Assembly (NCBI GenBank): GCA_964480915.1
Contig: CAYZRS010000007.1
Span: forward strand, 62,001 to 126,000
Reading direction: 5' to 3'
Length of the DNA stretch: 64,000 bases
From: CAWGCE01 sp964480915
Lineage (GTDB): Bacteria; Planctomycetota; Planctomycetia; Pirellulales; Pirellulaceae
Shown: piece by piece, positions 45,092-53,317 of the stretch
Numbering within the stretch: position 1 is the first letter of the stretch
Layout: the number at the start of each line of letters is the position of its first letter
Notes under the pieces: model-generated
What the model was told of the DNA's origin: nothing
The model's database searches: none
What the model saw: only the letters and a program-made list of their open reading frames with translations
Translations under genes and position numbers: made by a program

Positions 45092-46642
45092 TTACTTGGG
45101 TGGTTTCAGGCTGCTGTGTTCGTCGAGCCGCACCATGATGGCGTCGGCGGCGAGGTGATCGATTTCGACCCAGCGCCCATCGGCGAGTCGCATGCTCCAC
45201 ACGGTACCGTATTCTTTGCGAGGCCCCATGACGATGTGGCCTCCGACGACCAAATTGGGCCCAGTCAGCTTGCCTTCAATCCTTTCGATCGTGCCGCTAT
45301 GGCCGTCGCGCAGCAGTGCCACCTTCACGATCGTGCCGGGGACCAAGTGGACAAAGTCTTCAGGAATCTCGGCCCCATGAGGATCCTCGAGGGGATGTCC
45401 CAATTTGTCGTCCAGGTAATCGACCGTCTCTTCATCATGCAGGTGCTCGAGGACGTGCGCCTGCTTATGCAGCTCGTCGGACGGCAGGCCGACATGGTTG
45501 AGGTACGATTCCCACAGGCGGTGAGCCCGCAACAGTCGCCTCGCTTCCTGCTTGCCTTCTTCCGTCATGCGATATTGGCCCGAGGACTCGGTCACTAAGT
45601 CTCGACGATCGAGCCACCGCAAAGCCTTTTGGATCTGTTTTGGCGTTGCCTCGACGTACTTGTTGAACGTGGCCATGGTGACCGCTTGGTCATCGCCACT
45701 CTTCCGCATGCAACCGAGGACATCTTCGACCAGCGGCTGAGGCACCATGGCTCGGCGGCGCATCCAGTCGGCCAAGATCCCGTAACGAGGTGCCAGGACC
45801 AGAACTGCGACAAATTGCAGCGTGGAAAAGAAGACGATCATTGGCCCGGTTGCCGCGTTGCCAATCCAGGTCGAGACGTAGAGTCCGCCGAGAATGCTGG
45901 TGAACCCGAACAGCGCTGCCAAGCACTGCATCCGATTCAATCGATCTGAGATCAGGTAAGCGGTCGCGGCGGGCGTTACCAACATCCCAACGACGAGAAT
46001 GACTCCCACCAGTTGCACCCCGCCGACGACCACCAGCGAAGTGCAAGCGGTCAGCAGGTATTCGTACATCACCACAGAGATTCCCAGCGACGCTGCCATT
46101 ACCGGATCGAACGAAGTAATTCTCAATTGCCGGGCGAACAGAAGCACGAGCGCCAGCACCAGGGCCGTCACAATGGCGATCAGCCAGATTTCAGAATCAC
46201 GCACGGTCAGCACCGATTGACCGATCACAAAGTGATAAAGGTCGATGTGAATTTTGTCGCTGAAGTAAGAGGCCAGCAACCCTCCAAACGCGAAGACGCC
46301 GGTGTACATGATGCCGATCGCCGTATCTTCTTTGATCCGGGAAATCCTCGACACGAAACTGATCAACACGACGGTCACCATGCCGGCGAGAAGCGAGCCG
46401 ATCAGCATCGCCGCCACGTGCGTGTCTTTATTGAAGACGATTTTCATGAACAGGTAGCCGGCGGTGACTCCGGCGAGCATCGCATGCGACAGCGCGTCGC
46501 CCAAGAAGGCCATGCGTCTCAGGATCACGTAGCAGCCGATCACGGCGCACACGATAGCCACAAGTGAACCGGCCAGCAGTGCGCGCTGGAACACCTGTTG
46601 CGTCAGTGGCTCGATGAACAAAGCGTAAAGGTTGTCAAGCAT
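45092..46642 (-). CDS. Metal ABC transporter permease fused to DtxR/MntR-type repressor (YtgCR-like)
   Basis: 516 residues. Residues 1-295 form an ABC-3 (ZnuB/MntB) permease with about eight or nine membrane helices, including LGDALSHAMLAGVTAGYL. After the basic linker ADWMRRRAMVPQP, a winged helix (303-365) is followed by a DtxR-like dimerisation and metal domain. Aligned by eye, DtxR ligands His79, Glu83, His98, Glu105 and His106 correspond to His374, Glu378, His392, Glu399 and His400; Cys102 is His396. HPLEDPHGAEIP also fits the family. The same fusion, YtgCR, occurs in Chlamydia, where the repressor half is released by proteolysis. It is the last gene of a transporter operon. Confidence 0.9.
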   Translation of the reverse strand: MLDNLYALFIEPLTQQVFQRALLAGSLVAIVCAVIGCYVILRRMAFLGDALSHAMLAGVTAGYLFMKIVFNKDTHVAAMLIGSLLAGMVTVVLISFVSRISRIKEDTAIGIMYTGVFAFGGLLASYFSDKIHIDLYHFVIGQSVLTVRDSEIWLIAIVTALVLALVLLFARQLRITSFDPVMAASLGISVVMYEYLLTACTSLVVVGGVQLVGVILVVGMLVTPAATAYLISDRLNRMQCLAALFGFTSILGGLYVSTWIGNAATGPMIVFFSTLQFVAVLVLAPRYGILADWMRRRAMVPQPLVEDVLGCMRKSGDDQAVTMATFNKYVEATPKQIQKALRWLDRRDLVTESSGQYRMTEEGKQEARRLLRAHRLWESYLNHVGLPSDELHKQAHVLEHLHDEETVDYLDDKLGHPLEDPHGAEIPEDFVHLVPGTIVKVALLRDGHSGTIERIEGKLTGPNLVVGGHIVMGPRKEYGTVWSMRLADGRWVEIDHLAADAIMVRLDEHSSLKPPK

Positions 46643-46656
46643 GGCTGAGCCGGCGT

Positions 46657-47505
46657 TTACGCGCCTGCCTCCGGCGGATCGACCGGCGATGCAACCTTAA
46701 CGTTGCCAGCCGGTCGCTCTGTTTCAAACTCGCGAAAGATCCGCAATCGCCCCTCGTAGACGGCACTGAGCAAGTCTGGCTGCAGGACCTGTTCCGGCGT
46801 CCCGTAGGCGTAAAGTCGCTGTTTTACCAGCAGGAGCCGATCGAAATATTCAGCGGCGGTCGCCAAGTCATGGTGCACCACCATGAGCGTCCGGCCCGAT
46901 TCTTTGGTCTGCTGCAGCACGTCCAGGATGGCTCGTTCGGTCGCGGCGTCGACACCCGAGAACGGTTCGTCCAAAAGCAGAATGTCCGCGCCCTGAGCCA
47001 TCGCCCGCGCCATGAAGACTCGCTGACGCTGCCCTCCCGAAAGCTGTCCGATCTGTCGATTCTTGAATTCGGACATGCGCACCATTTCCAGCGCTTCATC
47101 GGCGATGCGTTTATCTTCGGCTGTCGGGTCGCGCCACCAGGGAATATGGCCATAGCGGCCCATCAGCGCAACCTCCCGCACCGTGATGGGAAATTCCCAA
47201 TCGACCGACCCATGCTGCGGGACATAGGCGACTCGGCCACGCGAATCGTCGACCGATTCGCCGAACAGCTGAACCGTGCCAACGTCTGGCCGCTTGAAGC
47301 CAAGGATCGTTTTGATCAATGTCGACTTGCCCGACCCGTTGGGACCGATAATACCAACCAAGGTTCCGGAAGGGACTTCGAAGCTGACATCGAGCAGCGC
47401 GGGCGCCGGGCCGTAGCTGACGGTGATGTGATCGACCTTGATCGCCGGTGTTTGTGATTCGCGGCCGCTGTCCGGCTTCGTCGCTGATTTTGTGGATTCG
47501 CTCAT
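46657..47505 (-). CDS. Metal ABC transporter ATP-binding protein
   Basis: 282 residues. Walker A IGPNGSGKSTLIKT, Q-loop VPQHGSVDWEFP, signature LSGGQRQRV and Walker B ILLLDEPFSGVD are all present. The VPQxxxVDWxFP Q-loop sequence is characteristic of zinc/manganese/iron ABC-3 transporter ATPases. The C-terminal extension is short and ends in a Pro/Glu-rich tail. It lies 14 bases upstream of the permease-repressor fusion and three bases after the stop of the unknown exported gene, so all are co-translated from one transcript. It powers uptake from the cytoplasmic face. Confidence 0.94.
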   Translation of the reverse strand: MSESTKSATKPDSGRESQTPAIKVDHITVSYGPAPALLDVSFEVPSGTLVGIIGPNGSGKSTLIKTILGFKRPDVGTVQLFGESVDDSRGRVAYVPQHGSVDWEFPITVREVALMGRYGHIPWWRDPTAEDKRIADEALEMVRMSEFKNRQIGQLSGGQRQRVFMARAMAQGADILLLDEPFSGVDAATERAILDVLQQTKESGRTLMVVHHDLATAAEYFDRLLLVKQRLYAYGTPEQVLQPDLLSAVYEGRLRIFREFETERPAGNVKVASPVDPPEAGA

Positions 47506-47508
47506 GCG

Positions 47509-48003
47509 TTAGTGGTCGTGCTCTTTCGATTCGATGCCCGATAGCGAAACTGTCACCGTTCCCTCGACCGCGAGGCCTGGTTCTGACGAGAGCCACGCTT
47601 CGGCCAGTCGTAGTTGGTTTCGCAGGACGCGAACTCGCATCGCCCGTACCAAATCGGCCGATCCGTCTGCCGGCGTGGCGCGAACGAACAATTCGTTATC
47701 TCCTTCGATCAGTCCCGTCACGTTTTCGATCGTGACGGTTTCGCCCGTTGCCACGGGGGCGGAGTGATTCAAGACATTTTCGCCTTGCAGTTCCACCACA
47801 ATCGAGCTGGCCTCTTCCGCTTGAAGCGAAAAGGCGTCGGGCCCGGCATCAAACATGGGAACGAGCTCGATCGAGAACTGACCTGCCGCCAGTTGCTCCA
47901 TCACTTCGATGCGCGTCGCCGGTGCGGGCTGATTGGCGGCGAGGAACCACTTCGTTCCCAGCAGGATAGAAGCGGCGAGTAGCAGTGCAAATAGAATGCG
48001 CAT
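47509..48003 (-). CDS. Unknown membrane-anchored or exported protein inside the metal ABC operon
   Basis: 164 residues with an N-terminal hydrophobic segment (MRILFALLLAASILLGTKWF) that is either an uncleaved anchor or a signal peptide. The rest is a strand-rich extracytoplasmic domain: IEVMEQLAAGQFSIELVPMF, SSIVVELQGENVLNHSAP and VTIENVTGLIEGDNELFVRA, resembling an Ig-like or cupredoxin-like sandwich. It ends with KEHDH, a possible metal-binding tail. I recognise no family. Its position between the binding protein and the ATPase genes suggests a periplasmic accessory to metal delivery. Confidence 0.7.
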   Translation of the reverse strand: MRILFALLLAASILLGTKWFLAANQPAPATRIEVMEQLAAGQFSIELVPMFDAGPDAFSLQAEEASSIVVELQGENVLNHSAPVATGETVTIENVTGLIEGDNELFVRATPADGSADLVRAMRVRVLRNQLRLAEAWLSSEPGLAVEGTVTVSLSGIESKEHDH

Positions 48004-48056
48004 TCAGATGGCCCGACCAACCAAGTGACGTTCCGCAGCAGCAAATTCCGATCCCT

Positions 48057-49031
48057 TTATGGCTCGGACAGCGCGGAGACAATCGTGATGACGTTCTCCC
48101 GCATCATACCAATGTATGTCTCTCCCAGCGTCCCCTCGGCACCCATCGAATCGGAGTAAAGCTTGCCGCCGATTTTGACACCGGCCTCCTCAGCCAACTG
48201 AGTTACCGCCTTAGGATTCACGCTCGTTTCGACGAATATCGCAGGAACACCCGATTCTCGAATGGAATCGATCACTCGCTGCCGCCGCGCCGGCGTCAAT
48301 TCAGCACCGACCTCTTGCGTCGACCAACCGACGGGCGATTGGGCGGTAAAGCCATTGTCTTGGCAGAAGTAGTTAAAAGCGTCGTGGCTGGTGACAAGAA
48401 TCCGGCGTTTAGGAGGGATCGCGTTGAAAGAACGTCGTATCCACGACTTCAGGGCCCGCAATTGCTCTAAGTAAAGTCCGGTGCGAGCCTCAAACTGGGC
48501 GGCGCCTGCCGGGTCCTGTTCGCTCATCGTCGAGTTGATATTCCGCACGTATTGCGCCGCATTGGCGACCGAGAACCATGCGTGAGGATCGGGGACCGCT
48601 TGCGAATCGCCATCGGCCGACTCGACGGTTAACGGCTTGATTCCGGTCGTGCAAGATACGATCGGTTTGGATTCTTGGTCGGCCAATGTCCGCATCCAGT
48701 CGCCACCTTCCAAATGTAGGCCGTTGTCGAAGCAGATGTCGGCGCTGCGGACTCGCTCGATCGCTTCGGGGGTCACCGTGAACATGTGTGGATCAGCACC
48801 CGGCGCCAGTACGCATTGGACTTCCCAGCGATCGCCCACAACCTGTCGACAGAAGTCGGCAATCTGAGTCGTCGAACAGACGATTTTTCCTTGGAAGGTG
48901 GTTGGCTCTTCGTCGCCGCGGGCCTGGGTGATCGAGCAGCTGAGCAACAGCGCGCCAACGATGGCTGAGAGGAAGAGGGAATGGGGCGGCATGCTTGGGC
49001 GAGCGCCCATGGTGGTTTCGATGTTGTTCAT
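48057..49031 (-). CDS. Metal ABC transporter substrate-binding protein (ZnuA/TroA-like)
   Basis: About 324 residues from MNNIETTM, with AGGAG about 11 bases upstream. A signal peptide ends near TQARGDEE. The cluster A-I fold shows ligand positions His in DPHMFTV, His in DPHAWF, His in LVTSHDAFNYFCQD and Asp in YSDSMGAEG. There is no long His-rich loop of the kind found in many zinc-specific ZnuA proteins, so manganese or iron is as likely as zinc. It captures metal in the periplasm for the downstream ATPase and permease. A GNAT gene precedes it by 37 bases on the same strand. Confidence 0.92.
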   Translation of the reverse strand: MNNIETTMGARPSMPPHSLFLSAIVGALLLSCSITQARGDEEPTTFQGKIVCSTTQIADFCRQVVGDRWEVQCVLAPGADPHMFTVTPEAIERVRSADICFDNGLHLEGGDWMRTLADQESKPIVSCTTGIKPLTVESADGDSQAVPDPHAWFSVANAAQYVRNINSTMSEQDPAGAAQFEARTGLYLEQLRALKSWIRRSFNAIPPKRRILVTSHDAFNYFCQDNGFTAQSPVGWSTQEVGAELTPARRQRVIDSIRESGVPAIFVETSVNPKAVTQLAEEAGVKIGGKLYSDSMGAEGTLGETYIGMMRENVITIVSALSEP

Positions 49032-49068
49032 GGCTGATGTGACTCCTGGGAAAGTAACCGAGCATCCT

Positions 49069-49521
49069 CTAGTTCGCTGGGCCAAGTCTCTTTTCCATAA
49101 GGATGTGAGTGATTCCGACTTCCACGAACGGATCGCCGATCGTGGTGTATCCCAACTTTTCGTAAAACGACTGAGCCACCTCTCTGGAATGGCAAAAGAC
49201 GGTGTCGCCCCCGAGTCTTTCGATCTGTGCTTCGGCGAACTGCATCAGCTGTTCACCGTACCCTTGGCGTTGCAGGCCATCATCAACGGCCACCTGCCGG
49301 ACCTGAAATTTTCGCTCGTCACCTGCGACAACGATACAGCAGGCCCGAATGATTCCGTCGAGGAAGCCGGCAACATGGCAGGAACCGTGCTCGGCCGCCA
49401 GCTGCTCGGGCAAAAACTGGAGCCCAAGCGGCTTCCTCAGGATGCGATCTCGCAGCTCGACCGATTGGTCATATTCGGCCGAGCCATGCTCGATGAGACG
49501 AAATTCCATGCGATTTGCCAT
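49069..49521 (-). CDS. GNAT family N-acetyltransferase, ElaA-like
   Basis: 150 residues. The acetyl-CoA loop is VDDGLQRQGYGEQLMQFAE and the C-terminal half holds GGDTVFCHSREVAQSFYEKLGYTTIGDPFVEVGI, the pattern of small GNAT acetyltransferases that act on amino or small-molecule substrates. The N-terminus may begin four codons later at MEFRLIEHG. It is the first gene on the minus strand before the metal transporter and may be co-transcribed with it, which would place the operon's control region upstream of 49521. Substrate unknown. Confidence 0.85.
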   Translation of the reverse strand: MANRMEFRLIEHGSAEYDQSVELRDRILRKPLGLQFLPEQLAAEHGSCHVAGFLDGIIRACCIVVAGDERKFQVRQVAVDDGLQRQGYGEQLMQFAEAQIERLGGDTVFCHSREVAQSFYEKLGYTTIGDPFVEVGITHILMEKRLGPAN

Positions 49522-49635
49522 TCCACTATCCCGAATCTGCTGGCTTGGGGGCCTGTTTGCAGCGGCCGCGGTGGTACTCAGGCGACGCCTTGGTCACGGC
49601 TCGATCAGCCGCTCCATCCGTCCCACAGGCTAAAA

Positions 49636-49653
49636 ATGCTAACAAAACAGCAT
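49636..49653. promoter_or_regulatory. AT-rich inverted repeat upstream of the metal transporter operon
   Basis: ATGCT (49636-49640) and AGCAT (49649-49653) are separated by eight bases in an otherwise AT-rich stretch that stands out from the surroundings. It lies about 115 bases before the first gene of the minus-strand operon. It is a candidate operator for the repressor half of the permease fusion; arms are short and the link is untested. Confidence 0.25.
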
Positions 49654-49788
49654 AAATAACCGGCCTGAGTGGCGGTCTTGGCAATTTGCGCTGACATCAG
49701 AAACCCTACGAACGGCTTCACGTGACATCAGGCTCGCTGCGATTGGCCCATTTGCAACAATCGAACTTTCGAAAAATAGACTGTTGAA

Positions 49789-49817
49789 TTGACCCCTATT
49801 TGACACCGGGATAAATT
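49789..49817 (+). promoter_or_regulatory. Candidate sigma-70-like promoter of the right-hand GNAT gene
   Basis: TTGACC (49789-49794), a 17-base spacer and TAAATT (49812-49817) lie about 65 bases before the start codon, inside an AT-rich stretch. A second overlapping TTGACA occurs at 49800 but at wrong spacing. Confidence 0.35.
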
Positions 49818-49881
49818 ATTGTGACAGGGGCGGTCGGCAGCCGCTCCGCCTCGCCCGTAGCCCCAGCGGTCCTACCCAGCC

Positions 49882-50451
49882 ATGACGGTTCAGTACTACA
49901 AACGCTTCCGGATGGAGCTTGATCTGTCTCGCGCCTTGTTGAGTGCGTCTCTGCCGTTCGGGTATTCTTTTCTGCCCTACGATGTCGAGCTACTCGATTA
50001 TCATGCGGACGTGAAATTTCGCAGCTTTCGCTGGGAGCTCGATTCGAACGTCTTCCCTTGCCTTGGCGATGCGATTGGCTGTCGACAGCTGATGGGCGAC
50101 ATATCACGGCGTGAGGGCTTTCTGCCCGAAGCGACTTGGTTGATCGGCGCAGCGCCGCTCGGCCAGCGGCCGCACCGTGACGAGGCCGAATTCTGCGGGA
50201 CAATTCAGGGTGTCATGACCGATGGTTTTACCGGCAGCATTCAAAATGTCGGTGTCACGCCCGATCATCGTGGTCGAGGCTTGGGGGCGGCACTCGTCCT
50301 GCAGGCGGCGGCCGGATTTCGGTCTGCCGGCCTGGATCGAGTCCAGCTCGAAGTGACGGCTCGCAACGTCGATGCGATTAGGCTCTATCGCCGACTGGGC
50401 TTCCGTACTGTAAAAACCGTGTACAAGGCAGTCGAGATTGCCTACACGTAA
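49882..50451 (+). CDS. GNAT family N-acetyltransferase
   Basis: 189 residues. The N-terminus YYKRFRMELDLS is followed by a mixed region, and the C-terminal half carries the GNAT core: NVGVTPDHRGRGLGAALVLQA binds acetyl-CoA and VTARNVDAIRLYRRLGFRTVKTVYK completes the fold. The N-terminal 100 residues form a longer-than-usual substrate domain. The substrate is unknown; ribosomal proteins or small amines are possible. It is a single gene, 57 bases before the M16 pair on the same strand, and unrelated in sequence to the GNAT on its left beyond the shared fold. Confidence 0.88.
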   Translation: MTVQYYKRFRMELDLSRALLSASLPFGYSFLPYDVELLDYHADVKFRSFRWELDSNVFPCLGDAIGCRQLMGDISRREGFLPEATWLIGAAPLGQRPHRDEAEFCGTIQGVMTDGFTGSIQNVGVTPDHRGRGLGAALVLQAAAGFRSAGLDRVQLEVTARNVDAIRLYRRLGFRTVKTVYKAVEIAYT

Positions 50452-50508
50452 TCCAGTCGCTGGGGCGAATCTCGCCGCAGCATCATAAGCAACCAAAGGA
50501 CGGTTTCT

Positions 50509-51753
50509 TTGAGCCAACAGATTCACCACCTCACCTTGCCGAATGGCATGATTCTTGTCGCTGAGGTCATGGACTGGGTCGAGTCCGCTGCCTTCACGCT
50601 TGTCAATCCTTCCGGCTCTTCTCGGGACCCGGCTGAGCAATGGGGACTGGCCAATTTCACCTGCGAAATGGCCCAGCGCGGCGCGAACGGCTTAACGAGT
50701 CGTCAGATCGTCGAGCAGCTCGATCGCTTGGGCGCCGATCGCTCGGCCGCTGTCACCGCGGCTCACACCTCGTTCGCCGCGGCCACGCTCTCCGAAAAAC
50801 TCAAAGGGGTGCTCGAAATTTACGCGGGCATTCTGCAGCGGCCGAATTTGCCCGCCGATCAGCTGGACGATGCTCGCCAAGTCTGCCTGCAAGAATTGCA
50901 GGCGGTCGAAGACGATCTTTCGCAGCGGACGATGCAAGCGCTGCGGCAAAAGGCGTATGGCGATCCCTGGGGCCGTGCCTCGCAAGGAACCGTGGCCGCC
51001 ATCGAGTCGATTCAGCTGGCTGACGTGCAGCAGTTCTTCGAAACGAATTACAGGCCACAAGGAACCGTGTTGGCGGTCGCCGGGAAGTTTGACTGGCAAC
51101 AACTGCAGGACGATGTGGCCGAACTGTTTGGTGACTGGCAGGGCGCACCGGCCGAGGTCGTTTCGGGCGCACCGCCAAGCCGCGACTACCTGCACCTGCC
51201 CGAAGATTCCAGCCAGACTCAGATTGGCGTCTCGTTCCCCTCCATCCCCTACCGCGACGACGACTACTTTCAGGTTCGTGGCGCGGTTGGCGTGTTGAGC
51301 GATGGCATGAGCTCGCGACTGTTTACCGAAGTGAGAGAGAATCGCGGGCTTTGCTATACCGTCTATGCCATGCACCATTCGCTGCGTGATCGCGGATCGG
51401 TGCTGTGCTATTCCGGGACCAGCAGTGAGCGTGCGCAGGAAACCCTGGACGTTTTGATCGCGGAAATCGTCAAGTTGGCCGACGGCATCCAGCCAGCGGA
51501 GCTCGATCGATTAAAGGCCCGCACGAAGAGCGCGCTGATCATGCAGCAGGAATCGAGCGGTGCCCGGGCCGGCGCGATTGCGGGCGATTGGTACCATTTG
51601 GGCCGCGTCCGCACGATGGATGAGATCGACACGGTCATCGGTGGGCTGACGTGTGAGAGTATCAACGCCTACCTGCGTGAGCACCCGCCGCGCGACTTTA
51701 CCATCGTCACGCTCGGCTCGCAGCCTTTGGAGAATCCCGTTGAAGTTTCGTGA
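50509..51753 (+). CDS. M16 peptidase family protein, non-zinc (beta-type) subunit
   Basis: 414 residues from TTG, with AAGGA eight bases upstream. The M16 fold is clear (FTCEMAQRGANG where active members have HFLEHM; SSRLFTEVRENRGLCYTVYA in the second half). The zinc motif HxxEH is replaced, so it cannot bind the metal. It keeps the second-half Arg...Tyr substrate-binding pair (RGLCYTVY). With the following gene it should form a heterodimeric M16B peptidase in which each subunit gives half of the active site. Cytoplasmic or periplasmic location is uncertain since no signal peptide is present. Confidence 0.9.
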   Translation: MSQQIHHLTLPNGMILVAEVMDWVESAAFTLVNPSGSSRDPAEQWGLANFTCEMAQRGANGLTSRQIVEQLDRLGADRSAAVTAAHTSFAAATLSEKLKGVLEIYAGILQRPNLPADQLDDARQVCLQELQAVEDDLSQRTMQALRQKAYGDPWGRASQGTVAAIESIQLADVQQFFETNYRPQGTVLAVAGKFDWQQLQDDVAELFGDWQGAPAEVVSGAPPSRDYLHLPEDSSQTQIGVSFPSIPYRDDDYFQVRGAVGVLSDGMSSRLFTEVRENRGLCYTVYAMHHSLRDRGSVLCYSGTSSERAQETLDVLIAEIVKLADGIQPAELDRLKARTKSALIMQQESSGARAGAIAGDWYHLGRVRTMDEIDTVIGGLTCESINAYLREHPPRDFTIVTLGSQPLENPVEVS

Positions 51754-52975
51754 ATTCACTTTAGACAACGGCCTCTCGATCGTGGCCGAATGCAATGATA
51801 AGGCCTATTCGATGGCCACTGGCTTTTTCGTCAACGCCGGCGCGCGCGACGAGAATGACCAAATCGCGGGTGTCAGCCACTTCCTTGAACACATGACGTT
51901 TAAGGGGACGCCGAACCGATCAGCCGCCGACGTTAACCGCGAGCTCGACGAAATCGGTTCTCAATCGAATGCTTATACGAGCGAAGAGCAGACGGTCTAC
52001 TACTGTGCCGTCGTGCCCGATTATCAGCGGCCGGCGGTCGCCTTGCTGGCCGACATCATGCGACCTTCGCTGCGCGATGACGATTTCGAAGTCGAGAAGA
52101 AAGTCATCATCGAGGAAATTTGTAAGTACGACGATCAGCCCCCATACAACGCCCACGAAAAGTGCATGAATCTCTATTTTGGAGATCACCCGCTCGGGAT
52201 GAGCGTCCTGGGGACCGCCGAAACGGTCAGCGCGCTGACACCTGACGCGATGCGTGAGTACTTCAAGCGTCGCTACAGCCCGTCGAATATGACGCTCGTC
52301 GCCAGCGGCAATGTCGATTTCGAATCGTTGGTCGAAACCGCGCAGCAGTTGTGCGGGGAGTGGGAACCTTTTGATGCACAGCGTGCCGACGTGGCAGCAG
52401 CAGGTGTTCCTGGCATTCGCTGGATGCACCGCCCCAATGCGAATCAGCAATACGTGATTCAGGTCTCGGGCGGCCCGCATGCGACGGACGACGATCGGTA
52501 TGCCCAGCGGCTGATGTCAGTCATCTTCGGTGATGACGGGGGCAGCCGCTTGTTCTGGGAGTTCGTCGATACGGGGCAGGCCGAGTACGCCTCGACCGCC
52601 TCCTACGAATTTCAAGATGCGGGGCTCCTGATGTCGTTTCTTAGTTGCGCCCCGGAGGATGCACTTGCCAATGCGGCCCGGCTCGGCGAATTGCAAGCCG
52701 ACATGGAAGCCGGCGGCGTGACGGCGGAGGAGCTCGATTTGGCGAAGAACAAGGTCGCTTCTCAGGTGGTCAGACGCGCCGAACGACCCATGAATCGTCT
52801 GTTTGCCATTGGCAACAACTGGATTCAGCGCGGTTGCTATCGTACGGTTCGCGAATCGGTCGATTCCTATCTCGCCGTGACCCAAGAAGACATCGCCCGA
52901 GTGCTGGCCAAGTATCCACTCACTCGCACCGCGACCGTGATGGCCGGTCCGCTGGAAAAACCAGCCTCGGTTTAG
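51740..52975 (+). CDS. M16 zinc peptidase, catalytic (alpha-type) subunit
   Basis: 411 residues from TTG at 51740, which has GGAGA six bases upstream and overlaps the preceding gene by 14 bases. The inverted zinc motif HFLEHM has His47, catalytic Glu50 and His51, with the distal Glu in KKVIIEEICKYDDQP near 125. Its own second half has a degenerate Arg/Tyr region (GGSRLFWEFVDTGQAEYAS), complementary to the partner subunit. Overlap of the genes ensures equal synthesis of the two halves. Family members degrade peptides and processed signal sequences. Confidence 0.92.
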   Translation: MKFREFTLDNGLSIVAECNDKAYSMATGFFVNAGARDENDQIAGVSHFLEHMTFKGTPNRSAADVNRELDEIGSQSNAYTSEEQTVYYCAVVPDYQRPAVALLADIMRPSLRDDDFEVEKKVIIEEICKYDDQPPYNAHEKCMNLYFGDHPLGMSVLGTAETVSALTPDAMREYFKRRYSPSNMTLVASGNVDFESLVETAQQLCGEWEPFDAQRADVAAAGVPGIRWMHRPNANQQYVIQVSGGPHATDDDRYAQRLMSVIFGDDGGSRLFWEFVDTGQAEYASTASYEFQDAGLLMSFLSCAPEDALANAARLGELQADMEAGGVTAEELDLAKNKVASQVVRRAERPMNRLFAIGNNWIQRGCYRTVRESVDSYLAVTQEDIARVLAKYPLTRTATVMAGPLEKPASV

Positions 52976-53317
52976 CCACAGCGACGCCTGCAAAGCTCGG
53001 TCAAGTTCACCATTCCCCAGCTCGCTAGCAAGGGGCGAGGTTTGCGCTACCCCGCGAAGCGGCAACCCTTGCCAGGCCCGCAGAGCTTCACTCAGCCCGG
53101 TCATCGCCACAACGTCTGCGACGCGGGTGATCTGCACGGATCGCCAGACCGTCTCAACAAGTCCTGGAAGGCGCAATACTTGGGATAGCCGGTGCAACAC
53201 GAGTCAGCTGAGCGCGACTTTGGACCGATGTTGCTCATGGTGACAGTCGTTTTGGCTGCACGCCTCGGAAGGCTCATGACGAAGCTGACTCGAATACAGC
53301 AGGAATGGATTCGACCC
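52976..53317. other. Gene-free interval, 342 bp
   Basis: Nothing convincing is seen between the M16 pair and the exported Cys-rich protein. Minus-strand frames crossing it are shadows of the M16 gene or have no start signal. It presumably contains a terminator and a promoter but no hairpin with a T-tract was found. Confidence 0.45.

Larger units (their letters stand above)
49522..49881. other. Divergent intergenic region, 360 bp
   Basis: No gene is seen. It separates two divergent GNAT genes and probably contains the promoter of the metal transporter operon on the left and of the right-hand acetyltransferase. An AT-rich segment lies at about 49629-49660 and a second at 49760-49820; candidate elements in both are listed separately. 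Confidence 0.5.
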
